Source: an uncultured Cohaesibacter sp.
Lineage (GTDB): Bacteria; Pseudomonadota; Alphaproteobacteria; Rhizobiales; Cohaesibacteraceae
Length of the DNA: 64,000 bases
Assembly (NCBI RefSeq): GCF_963667045.1
Contig: NZ_OY762934.1
Coordinates: 2,682,501-2,746,500, forward strand
Direction: 5' to 3'
The first letter of the stretch is position 1, and every line of letters begins with the position of its first letter. Below the pieces are notes generated by a model, which was not told the origin of the DNA, did no database searches, and was given only the letters and a program-made list of their open reading frames with translations. Of this stretch, positions 11,078 to 20,929 are shown piece by piece. The translations under genes were made by a program, and so were the position numbers.

Positions 11078-11857
11078 GTGAGCTATTCACCTGACAACAT
11101 ACCGGAAACCATGAAGGCGCCTTTGTCAAAAAGGGCGCGCAAAGCCGTCTACAAACAGATCGCCCGGCTGCGAGACACCATCTCGGATTTGTCTCCGGGC
11201 TGGTTGCGCCGTTTCTTCACCCCGATCTATGACTATGCGGAAATGATCTTCGTCGATCACGGGATGTTCCGCACGCCCTATGCCAACCGGCACAAGGTTT
11301 CCGAGCGCGCCTGGCGTTCGTCCCAACCCTGGCCCCATCAGATCCGCCATTATGCGCAGGAACTCGGAATCCGCACGATCGTCAATCTGCGCGGCCCGAG
11401 AGATTGCGGCAGTGACCGGCTGGAACGCAAGGCGTGCGACGCGTATGGCATTGTCATGCGGGACGATCTGCAGGTGCGCTCACGCGGGGCACCGTCCCGT
11501 GCAACCATCCTTGGCCTGCGGGACTATTTCTCTTCGCTGCAGTATCCCATCCTTCTGCATTGCAAGGCAGGCGCGGATCGGGCGAGCCTCATCTCGGCGC
11601 TTTATCTGATCATCATGGAAGATGTGCCGGTGGAAAAGGCCCGCGAGCAGCTTTCGCTGCGGTTTGGCCATTTCAAGCAGGCCAAGACGGGTATTCTCGA
11701 CCATTTCTTCGAACAATACCTCGCCTATAAGGCCGACCACGACATCAGCTTCATGGATTGGGTCGAAACCGTCTATGACGAAGAAGGGCTGATGCGCTCA
11801 TTCCAGTCGGAACGCTGGACCAGCCTGCTCGTCGACCGGATTCTCAATCGCGAATAG
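11078..11857 (+). CDS. Tyrosine/dual-specificity phosphatase-like protein
   Basis: A 259-residue cytoplasmic protein with the cysteine phosphatase loop HCKAGADRAS (Cys-x5-Arg) near residue 165, preceded by the fold elements SSQPWPHQIRHYAQELGI and TIVNLRGPRD. This arrangement is that of the dual-specificity / polyphosphate-lipid phosphatase superfamily, as found in several alphaproteobacterial proteins of unknown target. The start is taken as GTG at 11078 with AGGG upstream; an ATG at 11111 is an alternative that would remove eleven residues without touching the domain. It stands alone, converging on a secreted unknown. Confidence 0.8.
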   Translation: MSYSPDNIPETMKAPLSKRARKAVYKQIARLRDTISDLSPGWLRRFFTPIYDYAEMIFVDHGMFRTPYANRHKVSERAWRSSQPWPHQIRHYAQELGIRTIVNLRGPRDCGSDRLERKACDAYGIVMRDDLQVRSRGAPSRATILGLRDYFSSLQYPILLHCKAGADRASLISALYLIIMEDVPVEKAREQLSLRFGHFKQAKTGILDHFFEQYLAYKADHDISFMDWVETVYDEEGLMRSFQSERWTSLLVDRILNRE

Positions 11858-11871
11858 AGCGAAGCCGGAGC

Positions 11872-12519
11872 CTATTGCTCGGCTTCCAGTGTCTGCCGCA
11901 TGACGCGATAGTCACGGCGCTCGTCTTTCAGGCTTTCAACCCTCCATCTGAGCTCATCGATCTGCTTTTCATAGTCGGCGATCTTGGCGTCCACCTCACT
12001 GATCTTCCGGTCCGCCGCGTCTTCGTTGTTGCGGATGGCGTCAACTGCTGACTGAAACAGCGCCTCGATCCGGTTGAGATAGGCACCATCCAGCACCGAG
12101 CGGGTCGCCGGGAAGCGCGTGCGCACATTGGTGACGAACCGCTTGAGGCTGATGCTCTCCCACTCGTCCCCATCTTCCTTGAGGCGGGCATTCTCGATCA
12201 CCCAGTTCACCGACTCCTCGATGTCCGGCACCATGATCGACATGCGCAGCAGGGTGAATTCCTCGTCCTGATCCAGTCCCTCATAGGCGCTGCCGAACAG
12301 CTTCTCGGCAAAGCCGCGATCCTCGCCTTTCAGACCGCAATAGCGCGTCACGAAGGTTTCCATCTTCATGTCCGACAGGCCTTTGACAAAGCGTGTGTGA
12401 ACGGCATCGCTGATCTCGGACGGAGCCGGATTTTTATCTTCCAGGCAAGCTGCCGCAGAAACGGTCATGGATGAGAGGGCAATCAGAAATGGAAAAATGG
12501 CTCTTAAGATCAGCGGCAT
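11872..12519 (-). CDS. Secreted protein of unknown function with C-terminal coiled coil
   Basis: I do not recognise this 215-residue protein. It has a signal peptide (MPLILRAIFPFLIALSS, cleavage after VSAAA) so it should be periplasmic. The first cysteine of the mature part (ACLEDK) and a second in TRYCGLKGED could form a disulfide. The last 50 residues are a heptad-like coiled coil starting at DAADRKISEVDAKIADYEKQ. The ATG at 12519 is preferred over an in-frame start at 12765 because it creates the signal peptide and because the longer form would run through two clear operator-like dyads. Confidence 0.65.
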   Translation of the reverse strand: MPLILRAIFPFLIALSSMTVSAAACLEDKNPAPSEISDAVHTRFVKGLSDMKMETFVTRYCGLKGEDRGFAEKLFGSAYEGLDQDEEFTLLRMSIMVPDIEESVNWVIENARLKEDGDEWESISLKRFVTNVRTRFPATRSVLDGAYLNRIEALFQSAVDAIRNNEDAADRKISEVDAKIADYEKQIDELRWRVESLKDERRDYRVMRQTLEAEQ

Positions 12520-12557
12520 GATGTAGATTGAGTCCAACGGCTGGTTTTCAACAGGAT

Positions 12558-12616
12558 GAGTGCACGGTGTGCACTCCTTTGTGGGCGTTCTTTCCCTTTT
12601 AATGCACGGGGTGCGC
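12558..12616. promoter_or_regulatory. Two operator-like dyads 42 bp apart
   Basis: GAGTGCAC-GGT-GTGCACTC (12558-12576) is a perfect dyad with 8-base arms. A second, imperfect copy, AATGCAC-GGG-GTGCGCTT, begins at 12601. The TGCACGG cores start at 12561 and 12603, 42 bases or about four helical turns apart, as expected for one regulator bound twice on the same DNA face. They lie 39-97 bases upstream of the secreted-protein gene. Confidence 0.55.
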
Positions 12617-12628
12617 TTTGAGAAATTT

Positions 12629-12660
12629 ATTTGTCGATTTATCTGGAAATATCGACAAAT
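12629..12660. repeat. Perfect inverted repeat upstream of pit
   Basis: ATTTGTCGAT (12629-12638) and ATCGACAAAT (12651-12660) are perfect 10-base inverted arms with a 12-base spacer, 150 bases upstream of the phosphate transporter. It may be an operator or a cruciform/terminator-like element; there is no adjacent T-run. Confidence 0.5.
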
Positions 12661-12810
12661 TTCCGCCACTCCCTTCGTGGCTGACGCCACCAGCAGCCAA
12701 CACGATAGCAGAAATTCATCTATGCAAAAGAGCGGACCTTTGCCTTCCGAGGGCCACATGGCCAAGGAGCAGCAACCGCCGGGGATGCAAAAAAGCTAAA
12801 GGCAGGCAAT

Positions 12811-14385
12811 ATGAAAGTTGGAGATTTTCTCAAGATCGAGAATGCAACTGATTTGAGCAGATCTGAAGTGGGGCGGCTGGGCACGGCCATTCTTTTCATG
12901 GTCGGTGTCATGATCTACGCCGGCACACAGTTTGCCCATGTCGAGCAATCTTTCCTCTTGATCGCGGCCGCAGTGATTGGTGCCTACATGTCGCTGAACA
13001 TCGGCGCCAACGACGTGGCCAACAACGTTGGTCCGGCGGTCGGCTCCTTCGCCATGACCCTGACCATGGCCATCGTGATTGCAGCTGTCTTCGAGGCTGG
13101 CGGGGCCATCATCGCCGGTGGTGACGTGGTTCACACCGTCAAGAAGGGTATCATTGACCCGGCCAACATCGCCGATACCGATACCTTCATCTGGGTCATG
13201 ATGGGGGCGCTCCTGGGCGCAGCAATCTGGCTCAACGCGGCAACGTGGCTTGGTGCCCCCGTGTCGACCACCCATTCGATCGTGGGTGGCGTAATGGGTG
13301 CCGGGATCGCGAGTGCCGGCTGGGATATCGTCAACTGGGACTCGATGTTCAAGATCGCATCCAGCTGGATCATCTCACCGCTTTGCGGCGGCGTCATCGC
13401 GGCACTGACACTCTATATTCTCAAGAAGCTGATCTTCTTCAAGGAAGACCCGATATCGGCGGCGCGTCGGGTGATGCCCTACATGATTTCGGTCATGGCC
13501 TGGGCTTTCACCACCTACATCTGCCTCAAGGGGATCAACCAGATCGTCAAGGTCAACTTCTCGACCGCCGTGTCGATTGGAACGGCCACTGCTGTTGCCT
13601 GCTTCTTCATTGTGCGCCCGATCATTGCCCGGGCCACGGACCGGATCGGCGATGACCGCGACGGTGTGAACAAGCTGTTCACCATCCCGCTGATCTTCGC
13701 TGCTGCTCTGCTGAGTTTTGCCCATGGTGCCAACGATGTCGCCAACGCGGTTGGTCCGCTCGCCGGGATCGTCGAGGTGCTGACGGTCGATGGCGGCAAC
13801 CACGCTCAGGTCAGCATCCCGCTTTGGGTGATGGTCATCGGAGCGCTCGGCATTTCCTTCGGCCTTGCCCTGTTCGGCCCCAAGCTCATCCACACGGTGG
13901 GGTCTGAAATCACCGAACTCGACCGGTCTCGCGCCTTCTGCATCGCCCTTGCTGCAGCAATCACCGTGATCATCGCCAGCCAGCTCGGCATGCCGATCAG
14001 TTCAACCCATGTCGCACTGGGTGCCGTTTTCGGCGTCGGTTTCCTCAGGGAGTTTCTTGAACAGCGCATGAGCAAGGTGGTCGAGGACGTGCTCTCCAAA
14101 CATGTGGGCAGCCCTTCACTTGCCAAGGTGGAAATGGTCCTGGCCGAATTCCGCAACGCTCCGGCAGACGAAAAGAAGCGCATGCTGGATGCCCTCAAGG
14201 CAATGGGGCCGGAAGCCGTGATCTCGGCCGCTCAACGCAAGAAGCTGCGCAAGGCACTCAAACGCCAGTTGGTCAAGCGCTCGACGCTGCTCAAGATCGC
14301 CTCGGCATGGATCATCACGGTCCCCGTCTCCGGCGTACTGGCTGCCCTGTTCTACTTCGCCCTCAGAGGCATGATGCTTCCTTAA
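12811..14385 (+). CDS. pit: PiT-family inorganic phosphate transporter
   Basis: A 524-residue inner-membrane carrier that couples phosphate uptake to H+ or Na+. Both copies of the family signature are clear: IGANDVANNVGPAVGSF near residue 65 and HGANDVANAVGPLAGIV near residue 310. About ten to twelve hydrophobic segments are visible, with a basic cytoplasmic loop near residues 450-490 (the KKRMLDALKAMGPEAV region). An AGGCAGG ribosome-binding site precedes the ATG. The next gene is a second, unrelated phosphate transporter 99 bases downstream on the same strand, so the two may be co-transcribed. No Pho box was recognised. Confidence 0.93.
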   Translation: MKVGDFLKIENATDLSRSEVGRLGTAILFMVGVMIYAGTQFAHVEQSFLLIAAAVIGAYMSLNIGANDVANNVGPAVGSFAMTLTMAIVIAAVFEAGGAIIAGGDVVHTVKKGIIDPANIADTDTFIWVMMGALLGAAIWLNAATWLGAPVSTTHSIVGGVMGAGIASAGWDIVNWDSMFKIASSWIISPLCGGVIAALTLYILKKLIFFKEDPISAARRVMPYMISVMAWAFTTYICLKGINQIVKVNFSTAVSIGTATAVACFFIVRPIIARATDRIGDDRDGVNKLFTIPLIFAAALLSFAHGANDVANAVGPLAGIVEVLTVDGGNHAQVSIPLWVMVIGALGISFGLALFGPKLIHTVGSEITELDRSRAFCIALAAAITVIIASQLGMPISSTHVALGAVFGVGFLREFLEQRMSKVVEDVLSKHVGSPSLAKVEMVLAEFRNAPADEKKRMLDALKAMGPEAVISAAQRKKLRKALKRQLVKRSTLLKIASAWIITVPVSGVLAALFYFALRGMMLP

Positions 14386-14484
14386 TGATTTGGGTGTACT
14401 CTGTGCGCTTATATTCCGGTTCGCAGGCTGGTCTTCCGGCCACCTGCCTGAACCGGGATAAAGGCGGACTGAGGTGACCCGTTC

Positions 14485-16323
14485 ATGAAGAAAATACTGC
14501 TGCCCATCATTCTGGTTCTCATGCTTGCCGCCTTCTGGATCAGCATGGACTTTCAGGAAATCGCCGCCGGGGTAGCCGTCTTTCTGTTCGGCATGCTGAT
14601 GCTGGAGGACGGGTTCAAGCTGTTCTCCGGCGGATTTCTCGAAAAGATACTGGCGCGGATGACAGGGTCTACGCTGCGGTCCATCAGCTTCGGCGTCCTG
14701 ACCACGTCCCTGATGCAATCCAGCTCCCTCGTCTCGGTCATCACCATTTCCTTCCTTTCTGCCGGTCTCATCTCGCTGGTCGCCGGTGTCGGCATCATTT
14801 TCGGGGCCAATATCGGCACGACGACCGGGGCCTGGCTGATTGCCGGGTTCGGGCTCAAGGTCAAGATCTCTGCCTATGCGATGCCGATGCTGGCCATTGC
14901 CATCGTGCTCGTTTTCCAGCGCAACAAATATCTGCGCGGGGCGGGCCATGTGCTGGCGGGGCTTGGTTTTCTGTTTCTGGGCATCCATTTCATGAAAGAA
15001 GGCTTTGATGCCTTCAAGGACCAGTTCGACCTCACGCGGTTTGCGCTGTCGGGGGTGCTGGGGCTCATCGTCTACACGCTTGTCGGGGCGGCGGCGACCG
15101 TAGTCATGCAATCGAGCCACGCAACGATGGTGCTCATTCTGACGGCGCTGGCCGCCGGTCAGATCTCCTATGACAACGCTCTCGCCCTTGCCATCGGGGC
15201 CAATATCGGCACCACCATCACCGCCATCATCGGCTCTCTGACCGCCAATTATCAGGGCAAGCGGCTGGCGCTGGCCCATCTGCTCTTCAATCTGGTCACG
15301 GCAAGTGTTGCGCTGGTGTTCATCAACCAGTTGCGGCAGGTGGTTGATTTCATCAGCTCCGAGGTCGGCATTGCCAGTGATGACTATGCGCTGAAGCTGG
15401 CAGTGTTCCATACCGTTTTCAACATGCTGGGAGTGATGATCATGGTGCCGCTGATGGGCCAGCTCATCGGTTTCCTCACCCGCCGCATCCCGGAACCCCG
15501 CACCGATATCTCACAGCCCAAATATCTCAATGAGGCGGTGGATGCCTTCCCGGCGACCATCGAACTGGCCCTGCGCAAGGAAGTGCTGCATCTGCAGGAG
15601 AATGCCGTCGAGCTGATCGCCCACGGGCTCAACATCCATCGCCACGAGCTTTATGCCAGCGTTGATATCGCCCAGACCGTCCGGACCAGCCGAGCGACCT
15701 TCGAGATCGATATCGACGCCCGCTATGAGGCGCGCGTCAAGACGCTTTACTCGGCCATCGTCGACTTCACCTCACGGGTCGGAGACAAGGACCTGCCGCA
15801 CATGGAACTGGAACGCGCCTACCGCTTGCGCGATGCCGCGACGGCAATGGTGCGGGCGGTCAAGGCGATCAAGCACATGCGACGCAATGCCAACCTGTTC
15901 ACCCACAAGCCGATGGGAACGGCGACAGATCTTTACAACGGGCTGCGCATCGAGATTGCCCGGATCCTTGTCGAGCTGCACAAGCTGAACCAGATGGAAG
16001 AGGCCGACCGCGACGGCGTCTGGCTGGAGGAGGAGCTGGCGACCATCAAGAAGAACAAGAGCGCCAGCACCCACATGGTCGAGGCCCATATCCGCGCTGG
16101 CGATCTGGAGATCCAGTCTGCGACCTCGTTCCTCAACGACTCGGACTATGCCTATAAGGCCATGTCGGATCTGCTCAAGGCGGCAAGGGCGATCTATGCC
16201 GAACCGGAAAGCACGGAAGAACAGGTTGAACGGGTGTTGCAGTCCGATGACACCGGCCCGAGGCTTGGCGTGCAGCCCTCTGGTGAGGATCAGCCGGACG
16301 AACTTGAAGTACATCCCGTCTAG
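14485..16323 (+). CDS. Na/Pi cotransporter family protein with PhoU-like C-terminus
   Basis: A 612-residue membrane protein of the NptA/YjbB (Na/Pi-cotransporter II) family. The repeated QSSS/QSSH signature is present twice (SLMQSSSLVSVITISFLSAG, VVMQSSHATMVLILTALAAG) together with paired GANIGTT motifs near residues 112 and 240. About nine membrane segments occupy residues 1-330, and the rest is a soluble helical PhoU-like domain, as in bacterial NptA and E. coli YjbB. YjbB in E. coli exports phosphate, so direction of transport here is open. It follows the PiT gene and is closed by a strong terminator. Confidence 0.9.
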   Translation: MKKILLPIILVLMLAAFWISMDFQEIAAGVAVFLFGMLMLEDGFKLFSGGFLEKILARMTGSTLRSISFGVLTTSLMQSSSLVSVITISFLSAGLISLVAGVGIIFGANIGTTTGAWLIAGFGLKVKISAYAMPMLAIAIVLVFQRNKYLRGAGHVLAGLGFLFLGIHFMKEGFDAFKDQFDLTRFALSGVLGLIVYTLVGAAATVVMQSSHATMVLILTALAAGQISYDNALALAIGANIGTTITAIIGSLTANYQGKRLALAHLLFNLVTASVALVFINQLRQVVDFISSEVGIASDDYALKLAVFHTVFNMLGVMIMVPLMGQLIGFLTRRIPEPRTDISQPKYLNEAVDAFPATIELALRKEVLHLQENAVELIAHGLNIHRHELYASVDIAQTVRTSRATFEIDIDARYEARVKTLYSAIVDFTSRVGDKDLPHMELERAYRLRDAATAMVRAVKAIKHMRRNANLFTHKPMGTATDLYNGLRIEIARILVELHKLNQMEEADRDGVWLEEELATIKKNKSASTHMVEAHIRAGDLEIQSATSFLNDSDYAYKAMSDLLKAARAIYAEPESTEEQVERVLQSDDTGPRLGVQPSGEDQPDELEVHPV

Positions 16324-16338
16324 GCACGCACAGCAAAA

Positions 16339-16359
16339 AGCCCCGCGCCCGGCGGGGCT
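16339..16359. terminator. Bidirectional terminator
   Basis: Perfect 8-base arms AGCCCCGC and GCGGGGCT with a 5-base loop, flanked by AAAAA on the left and ATTCATTT on the right. It sits between two convergent genes and can end both the phosphate-transporter transcript and the fghA transcript. Confidence 0.8.
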
Positions 16360-16399
16360 ATTCATTTCTCGCGGCAAGGCTGCCATCAGCCGAATTTCG

Positions 16400-17230
16400 T
16401 CAGGCCTTCAGGGCGGCAGCGTGATGGGCGATATGCTCCCCGATGAAGCTGGAGATGAAATAGTAGCTGTGATCATGGCCCTTCTGCATGCGCAGAACCA
16501 CCGGATGGCCGACCCGGTTTGCCTCTTCGACAAACAGTTCAGGCTTCAGCTGACCGGCGAGGAACTCGTCGGCGTCCCCCTGATCGATGAGGATCGGCAG
16601 GCGTTCTTCGGCTGAGGCCAGAAGCGCGGTCGCGTCATGAGCCCTCCAAGTCTCCAGATTGGCTCCGAGATAGGCTGAGAAGGCCTTTTCACCCCATGGC
16701 ACCTTGGTGGGCGCGACGATGGGCGAGAAGGCCGAGACAGCCTTGTAGACACCCGGGTGACGCAGCGCCAGCGTCAGTGCACCGTGCCCCCCCATGGAGT
16801 GCCCCATGATGGAGCGCTTGTCACTGGCAGGAAAGTTGGCCTCGATCAGGGCGGGCAGTTCCTTCGTGACATAGTCTTCCATGCGGAAATGGCTTGCCCA
16901 TGGAGCCTCGGTCGCGTTGAGGTAGAAGCCAGCCCCCTGTCCCAGATCATAGGCCTCGTCATTGGCCACATCATCGCCGCGCGGGCTGGTATCCGGCGCG
17001 ACCAGAATCACCCCATGCTCGGCGGCATAGCGCTGGGCACCGGCCTTGGTGATGAAATTCTGCTCGGTACAGGTCAGCCCGGACAACCAGTAGATGACCG
17101 GCAGACGCGCACCATCCTCATGCTCGGGGATGAAGACCGCAAACGACATGTCGCACGAAAGGGTCTGAGAGCCATGGCGATACACGCGCTGCGTACCACC
17201 GAAACTGGCGTGTTGTTCGATGCATTCCAT
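16400..17230 (-). CDS. fghA: S-formylglutathione hydrolase
   Basis: An esterase-D family serine hydrolase (276 residues) that cleaves S-formylglutathione to formate and glutathione, the last step of glutathione-dependent formaldehyde removal. The catalytic triad is visible: Ser in GHSMGGHGALT, Asp in DQGDADEFL and His in GHDHSYYF. The oxyanion segment SGLTCTEQNFITKAG near residue 50 is exactly that of the family. The ATG at 17230 has AGGAG upstream; the longer in-frame start has none. It follows adhC by 72 bases on the same strand, forming a pathway pair under FrmR. Confidence 0.95.
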   Translation of the reverse strand: MECIEQHASFGGTQRVYRHGSQTLSCDMSFAVFIPEHEDGARLPVIYWLSGLTCTEQNFITKAGAQRYAAEHGVILVAPDTSPRGDDVANDEAYDLGQGAGFYLNATEAPWASHFRMEDYVTKELPALIEANFPASDKRSIMGHSMGGHGALTLALRHPGVYKAVSAFSPIVAPTKVPWGEKAFSAYLGANLETWRAHDATALLASAEERLPILIDQGDADEFLAGQLKPELFVEEANRVGHPVVLRMQKGHDHSYYFISSFIGEHIAHHAAALKA

Positions 17231-17302
17231 GCTTTCACACTCCTGTTCTTGAAAGAAGGGCGCGGCAGAAACCGCCGCGCCGCAAGGGATGGCCCACCGC
17301 AA

Positions 17303-18469
<1,167 letters not shown>

Positions 18470-18643
18470 TCAGGCCAGAAGCAGGAGCGCAATGATCTGC
18501 CCTGATCTGGATTGCAAGACCCTTCAGACAATCCATCCCGTAGAGTGTCTGAACCAGCGAGACCGCATCCGGTTTCTTGGATTTGCAACAAGACCGACGT
18601 CTGCACGCCGGGCTTTCTTCAGCGCGCCATGATGGCACGCGAT

Positions 18644-18910
18644 CTATTTGAGATAATTCCGAACAAGATGGAGCAACTCCTGCGTCTTCTTGCCGCCAGG
18701 ATCGTCGGGGAAGATGAATTCTTCCCGGATGTGACCCTCCATCACTTCCACCATCAGCCCATTGACCGCACCGCGAACCGCAGCGATCTGCTGCAGGATC
18801 GGTGTGCAGTCCGTACCGGCTTCTATGGCCCGCTCCAGCGCTTCGCACTGGCCTTTGATCCGGCGCACGCGGGTCAGCGCGCGTTTCTTGTCCTCGGGAC
18901 TCTTGGGCAT
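18644..18910 (-). CDS. frmR: Formaldehyde-responsive repressor FrmR
   Basis: An 88-residue all-helical repressor of the CsoR/RcnR/FrmR family. It matches E. coli FrmR closely from memory, including LTRVRRIKGQCEALERAI and the ILQQIAAVRGAVNGLM helix. The reactive cysteine of the family is in GTDCTPIL near residue 35. FrmR forms a crosslink with formaldehyde and leaves its operator, freeing adhC-fghA expression. The start is the ATG at 18910 (MPKSPEDKK, as in other FrmR); a GTG three codons upstream is possible. A clear candidate operator lies 16 bases upstream of the start. The gene reads toward adhC, with 231 bases of gene-free DNA in between. Confidence 0.92.
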   Translation of the reverse strand: MPKSPEDKKRALTRVRRIKGQCEALERAIEAGTDCTPILQQIAAVRGAVNGLMVEVMEGHIREEFIFPDDPGGKKTQELLHLVRNYLK

Positions 18911-18925
18911 CCTGTTCACCTTATC

Positions 18926-18941
18926 CTATACTGGGGTATAG
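18926..18941. promoter_or_regulatory. Candidate FrmR operator
   Basis: CTATAC-TGGG-GTATAG is a perfect dyad flanking a G-tract, directly in the promoter of frmR. The layout (A/T-rich inverted arms around a run of G or C) is that of RcnR/FrmR-family operators. The TATACT-like elements inside it could also be the -10 box. Confidence 0.7.
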
Positions 18942-19031
18942 TATATGAAGGTACGTAAATATACAAGCCCCCCAGTCCGTGACAAGACGGAAATTTCCTA
19001 TCGGGGAAAAGTCTGCGGCCACATCAAAAAA

Positions 19032-19061
19032 ACGGGCGGATCCTTTGAGGGATCCACCCGT
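19032..19061 (-). terminator. Terminator of the TRAP operon
   Basis: Arms ACGGGCGGATCC (19032-19043) and GGATCCACCCGT (19050-19061) pair with one mismatch around a 6-base loop. On the minus strand the stem is followed by seven T, just past the stop codon of the dctM gene. Confidence 0.85.
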
Positions 19062-19087
19062 TGCATGTCGTCTTTCTTCGGGGAATG

Positions 19088-20392
19088 TCAGAGCATTCCG
19101 GCATAGTGCGGAAGCCAGAGCACCAGCTGCGGGAAGAAGGTCAGCAGCAGCAGCAGCACAATCAGCAACCCGAGGAACAACCAGGATTCGCGGATCATTT
19201 CACCGAGCGGAATACCGTTGAGAGCCTTGATGATGAACAGCAGGATACCGTAGGGCGGGGTCACCAGACCGATCATCATGTTGAACACCAGCACGATGCC
19301 AAGGTGATGCAGATCGATGCCGAGGGCCAGAGCAGTCGGGATGAATAGCGGGGTCACCACCAGCATGATCGTCGAGCAATCGAGAACACAGCCAAGCACG
19401 AGGAACAGGGCGTTGAGGATCAGCAGGAACTGCACGCGATTGAGGTCCATCGCATCAAAGAAGGCGAAGACCTGCTGCGGAACCTGTTCCACCGTGACGA
19501 TATAGTTGAAGATATAGGCGCCACACAGCACGATCGTGACGACAGCGGTTGTCTTGACGGTTTCCTTGACCACGGCAATGAAGGACCAGAAGCCGAGAAC
19601 CCGATAGGCAAAGGCGGCCAACAGCAGGGCGTAGAAGGCGGAAACGGCCGCCGCTTCGGTCGGCGTGAAGGCCCCCGAGTAGATACCACCCAGAAGGATG
19701 ACCGGCATCAACAGGGCTGGCAGCGCACGAATGAGGATCAGCGGAAACGCCTTGAGCGGAATAGCCTCTTCAACCGGGAAGCCGCGCACCTTGGCCATAA
19801 TATAAACCGCGATACCCAGCGTGGTGCAGACCATGAGGGCCGGGATCACCCCACCGAGGAACAGAACGCCTACCGACGTGGAGGAGATGAGGGCGTAGAA
19901 GATGACCGGAATGGACGGGGGAAAGATCGGCCCGACCACGGCAGATACCGCGGTGATCGCCCCTGCAAAACCGCGCGGATAGCGGTCTTCCTTGATCATC
20001 ATGTCCGTCAGGACCTTGCCAACGCCGGCAACGTCAGAGATGGCCGAGCCACTCATGCCGGAGAAGATAAGGGAGGTCATGATGTTGACCTGAGCCAGAC
20101 CACCGGGCACACGACCGACCAGCGCCAGGGCAAAGGTGAGGATCCGGTCGGATACCTTTCCGGCATTCATGATATTGGCGGCAAAAATGAACAGGGGCAC
20201 AGCCAGCGCAACGAAGTTGCCGAACACACCGTTCAGCACATTCTCGGCAGCAAGCCCGACATCCTGCCCGGAGAAAAACAGATAGAAGATACTCGCGACA
20301 ATCATCGAGATGCCCATGGGCAGCCCGGTAACCGTGATGCCAATCATGATGATCAGCATCAGACTGAGAGCGTGATCTGCGAAGAAGGTCAT
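19088..20392 (-). CDS. dctM: TRAP transporter large permease DctM
   Basis: The large membrane subunit (434 residues, about twelve hydrophobic segments) of a tripartite ATP-independent periplasmic transporter, which uses the Na+ gradient to import organic acids. Family hallmarks include ITGLPMGISM-type N-terminus (TVTGLPMGISMIVASI), the GMSGSAISDVAGVGKVLTDMM loop region near residue 120, the PPSIPVIFYALISSTSVG segment and EAAAVSAFYALLL. It follows dctQ by 15 bases, with dctP first, in the standard PQM order. The neighbouring divergent aldolase and rhamnosidase genes suggest a carboxylated sugar or sugar-acid ligand; this is inference. Confidence 0.93.
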   Translation of the reverse strand: MTFFADHALSLMLIIMIGITVTGLPMGISMIVASIFYLFFSGQDVGLAAENVLNGVFGNFVALAVPLFIFAANIMNAGKVSDRILTFALALVGRVPGGLAQVNIMTSLIFSGMSGSAISDVAGVGKVLTDMMIKEDRYPRGFAGAITAVSAVVGPIFPPSIPVIFYALISSTSVGVLFLGGVIPALMVCTTLGIAVYIMAKVRGFPVEEAIPLKAFPLILIRALPALLMPVILLGGIYSGAFTPTEAAAVSAFYALLLAAFAYRVLGFWSFIAVVKETVKTTAVVTIVLCGAYIFNYIVTVEQVPQQVFAFFDAMDLNRVQFLLILNALFLVLGCVLDCSTIMLVVTPLFIPTALALGIDLHHLGIVLVFNMMIGLVTPPYGILLFIIKALNGIPLGEMIRESWLFLGLLIVLLLLLTFFPQLVLWLPHYAGML

Positions 20393-20407
20393 TCTAACCC
20401 AACCTTT

Positions 20408-20914
20408 TTAGATGAATTTTTCCCACTTCTTGCCCAACAGGCCATACAAACGATAGGCCGCCTGAACGATGAACCCGAGAATGAACAGCATGTAGCAGCC
20501 GTAGATCCAGTACATGGGCAAACGCAGGACAGAGCTTTTCTTGCGCGTGAGGAATTGGAGATAATCCCAGGTCGCCGGCACCAGCAGCACGAATGCAACA
20601 AACAGTGCCACCATGGAAATGATGCTGAAGATCCGGCGGGTGTTGGGCCTGACGACGTCATAGACCACATCGAAGGACACGTGGGACTGGACTGGCGTCA
20701 TGAAGGCTGCGGCCCAGAATACAGTCCAAATGAATGCGATCATCGTGATTTCTTCCGTCCACAACAGGGGCGCATTCATCACATAGCGATAGAAGATCTG
20801 TACGATGAATCCGCCAAAGGCGAACAGGAAGAGCAGGACGCCGATCGCGTCGGCCGCCTTTTTCAAAAGGCGACCGGTTGCGAGCAGCATATCCTTTGAA
20901 AGGATACCAGCCAT
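20408..20914 (-). CDS. dctQ: TRAP transporter small permease DctQ
   Basis: The small membrane subunit (168 residues, four hydrophobic segments) that bridges binding protein and large permease. The pattern IVQIFYRYVMNAPLLWTEEI after the first segment is the DctQ signature (YRYVxxxxxxWxEE). It lies 15 bases after dctP and 15 bases before dctM, so the three are one transcript. The start at 20914 has AAGGAG somewhat far upstream (11 bases). Confidence 0.9.
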   Translation of the reverse strand: MAGILSKDMLLATGRLLKKAADAIGVLLFLFAFGGFIVQIFYRYVMNAPLLWTEEITMIAFIWTVFWAAAFMTPVQSHVSFDVVYDVVRPNTRRIFSIISMVALFVAFVLLVPATWDYLQFLTRKKSSVLRLPMYWIYGCYMLFILGFIVQAAYRLYGLLGKKWEKFI

Positions 20915-20929
20915 GGCAGCAAATGCTCC

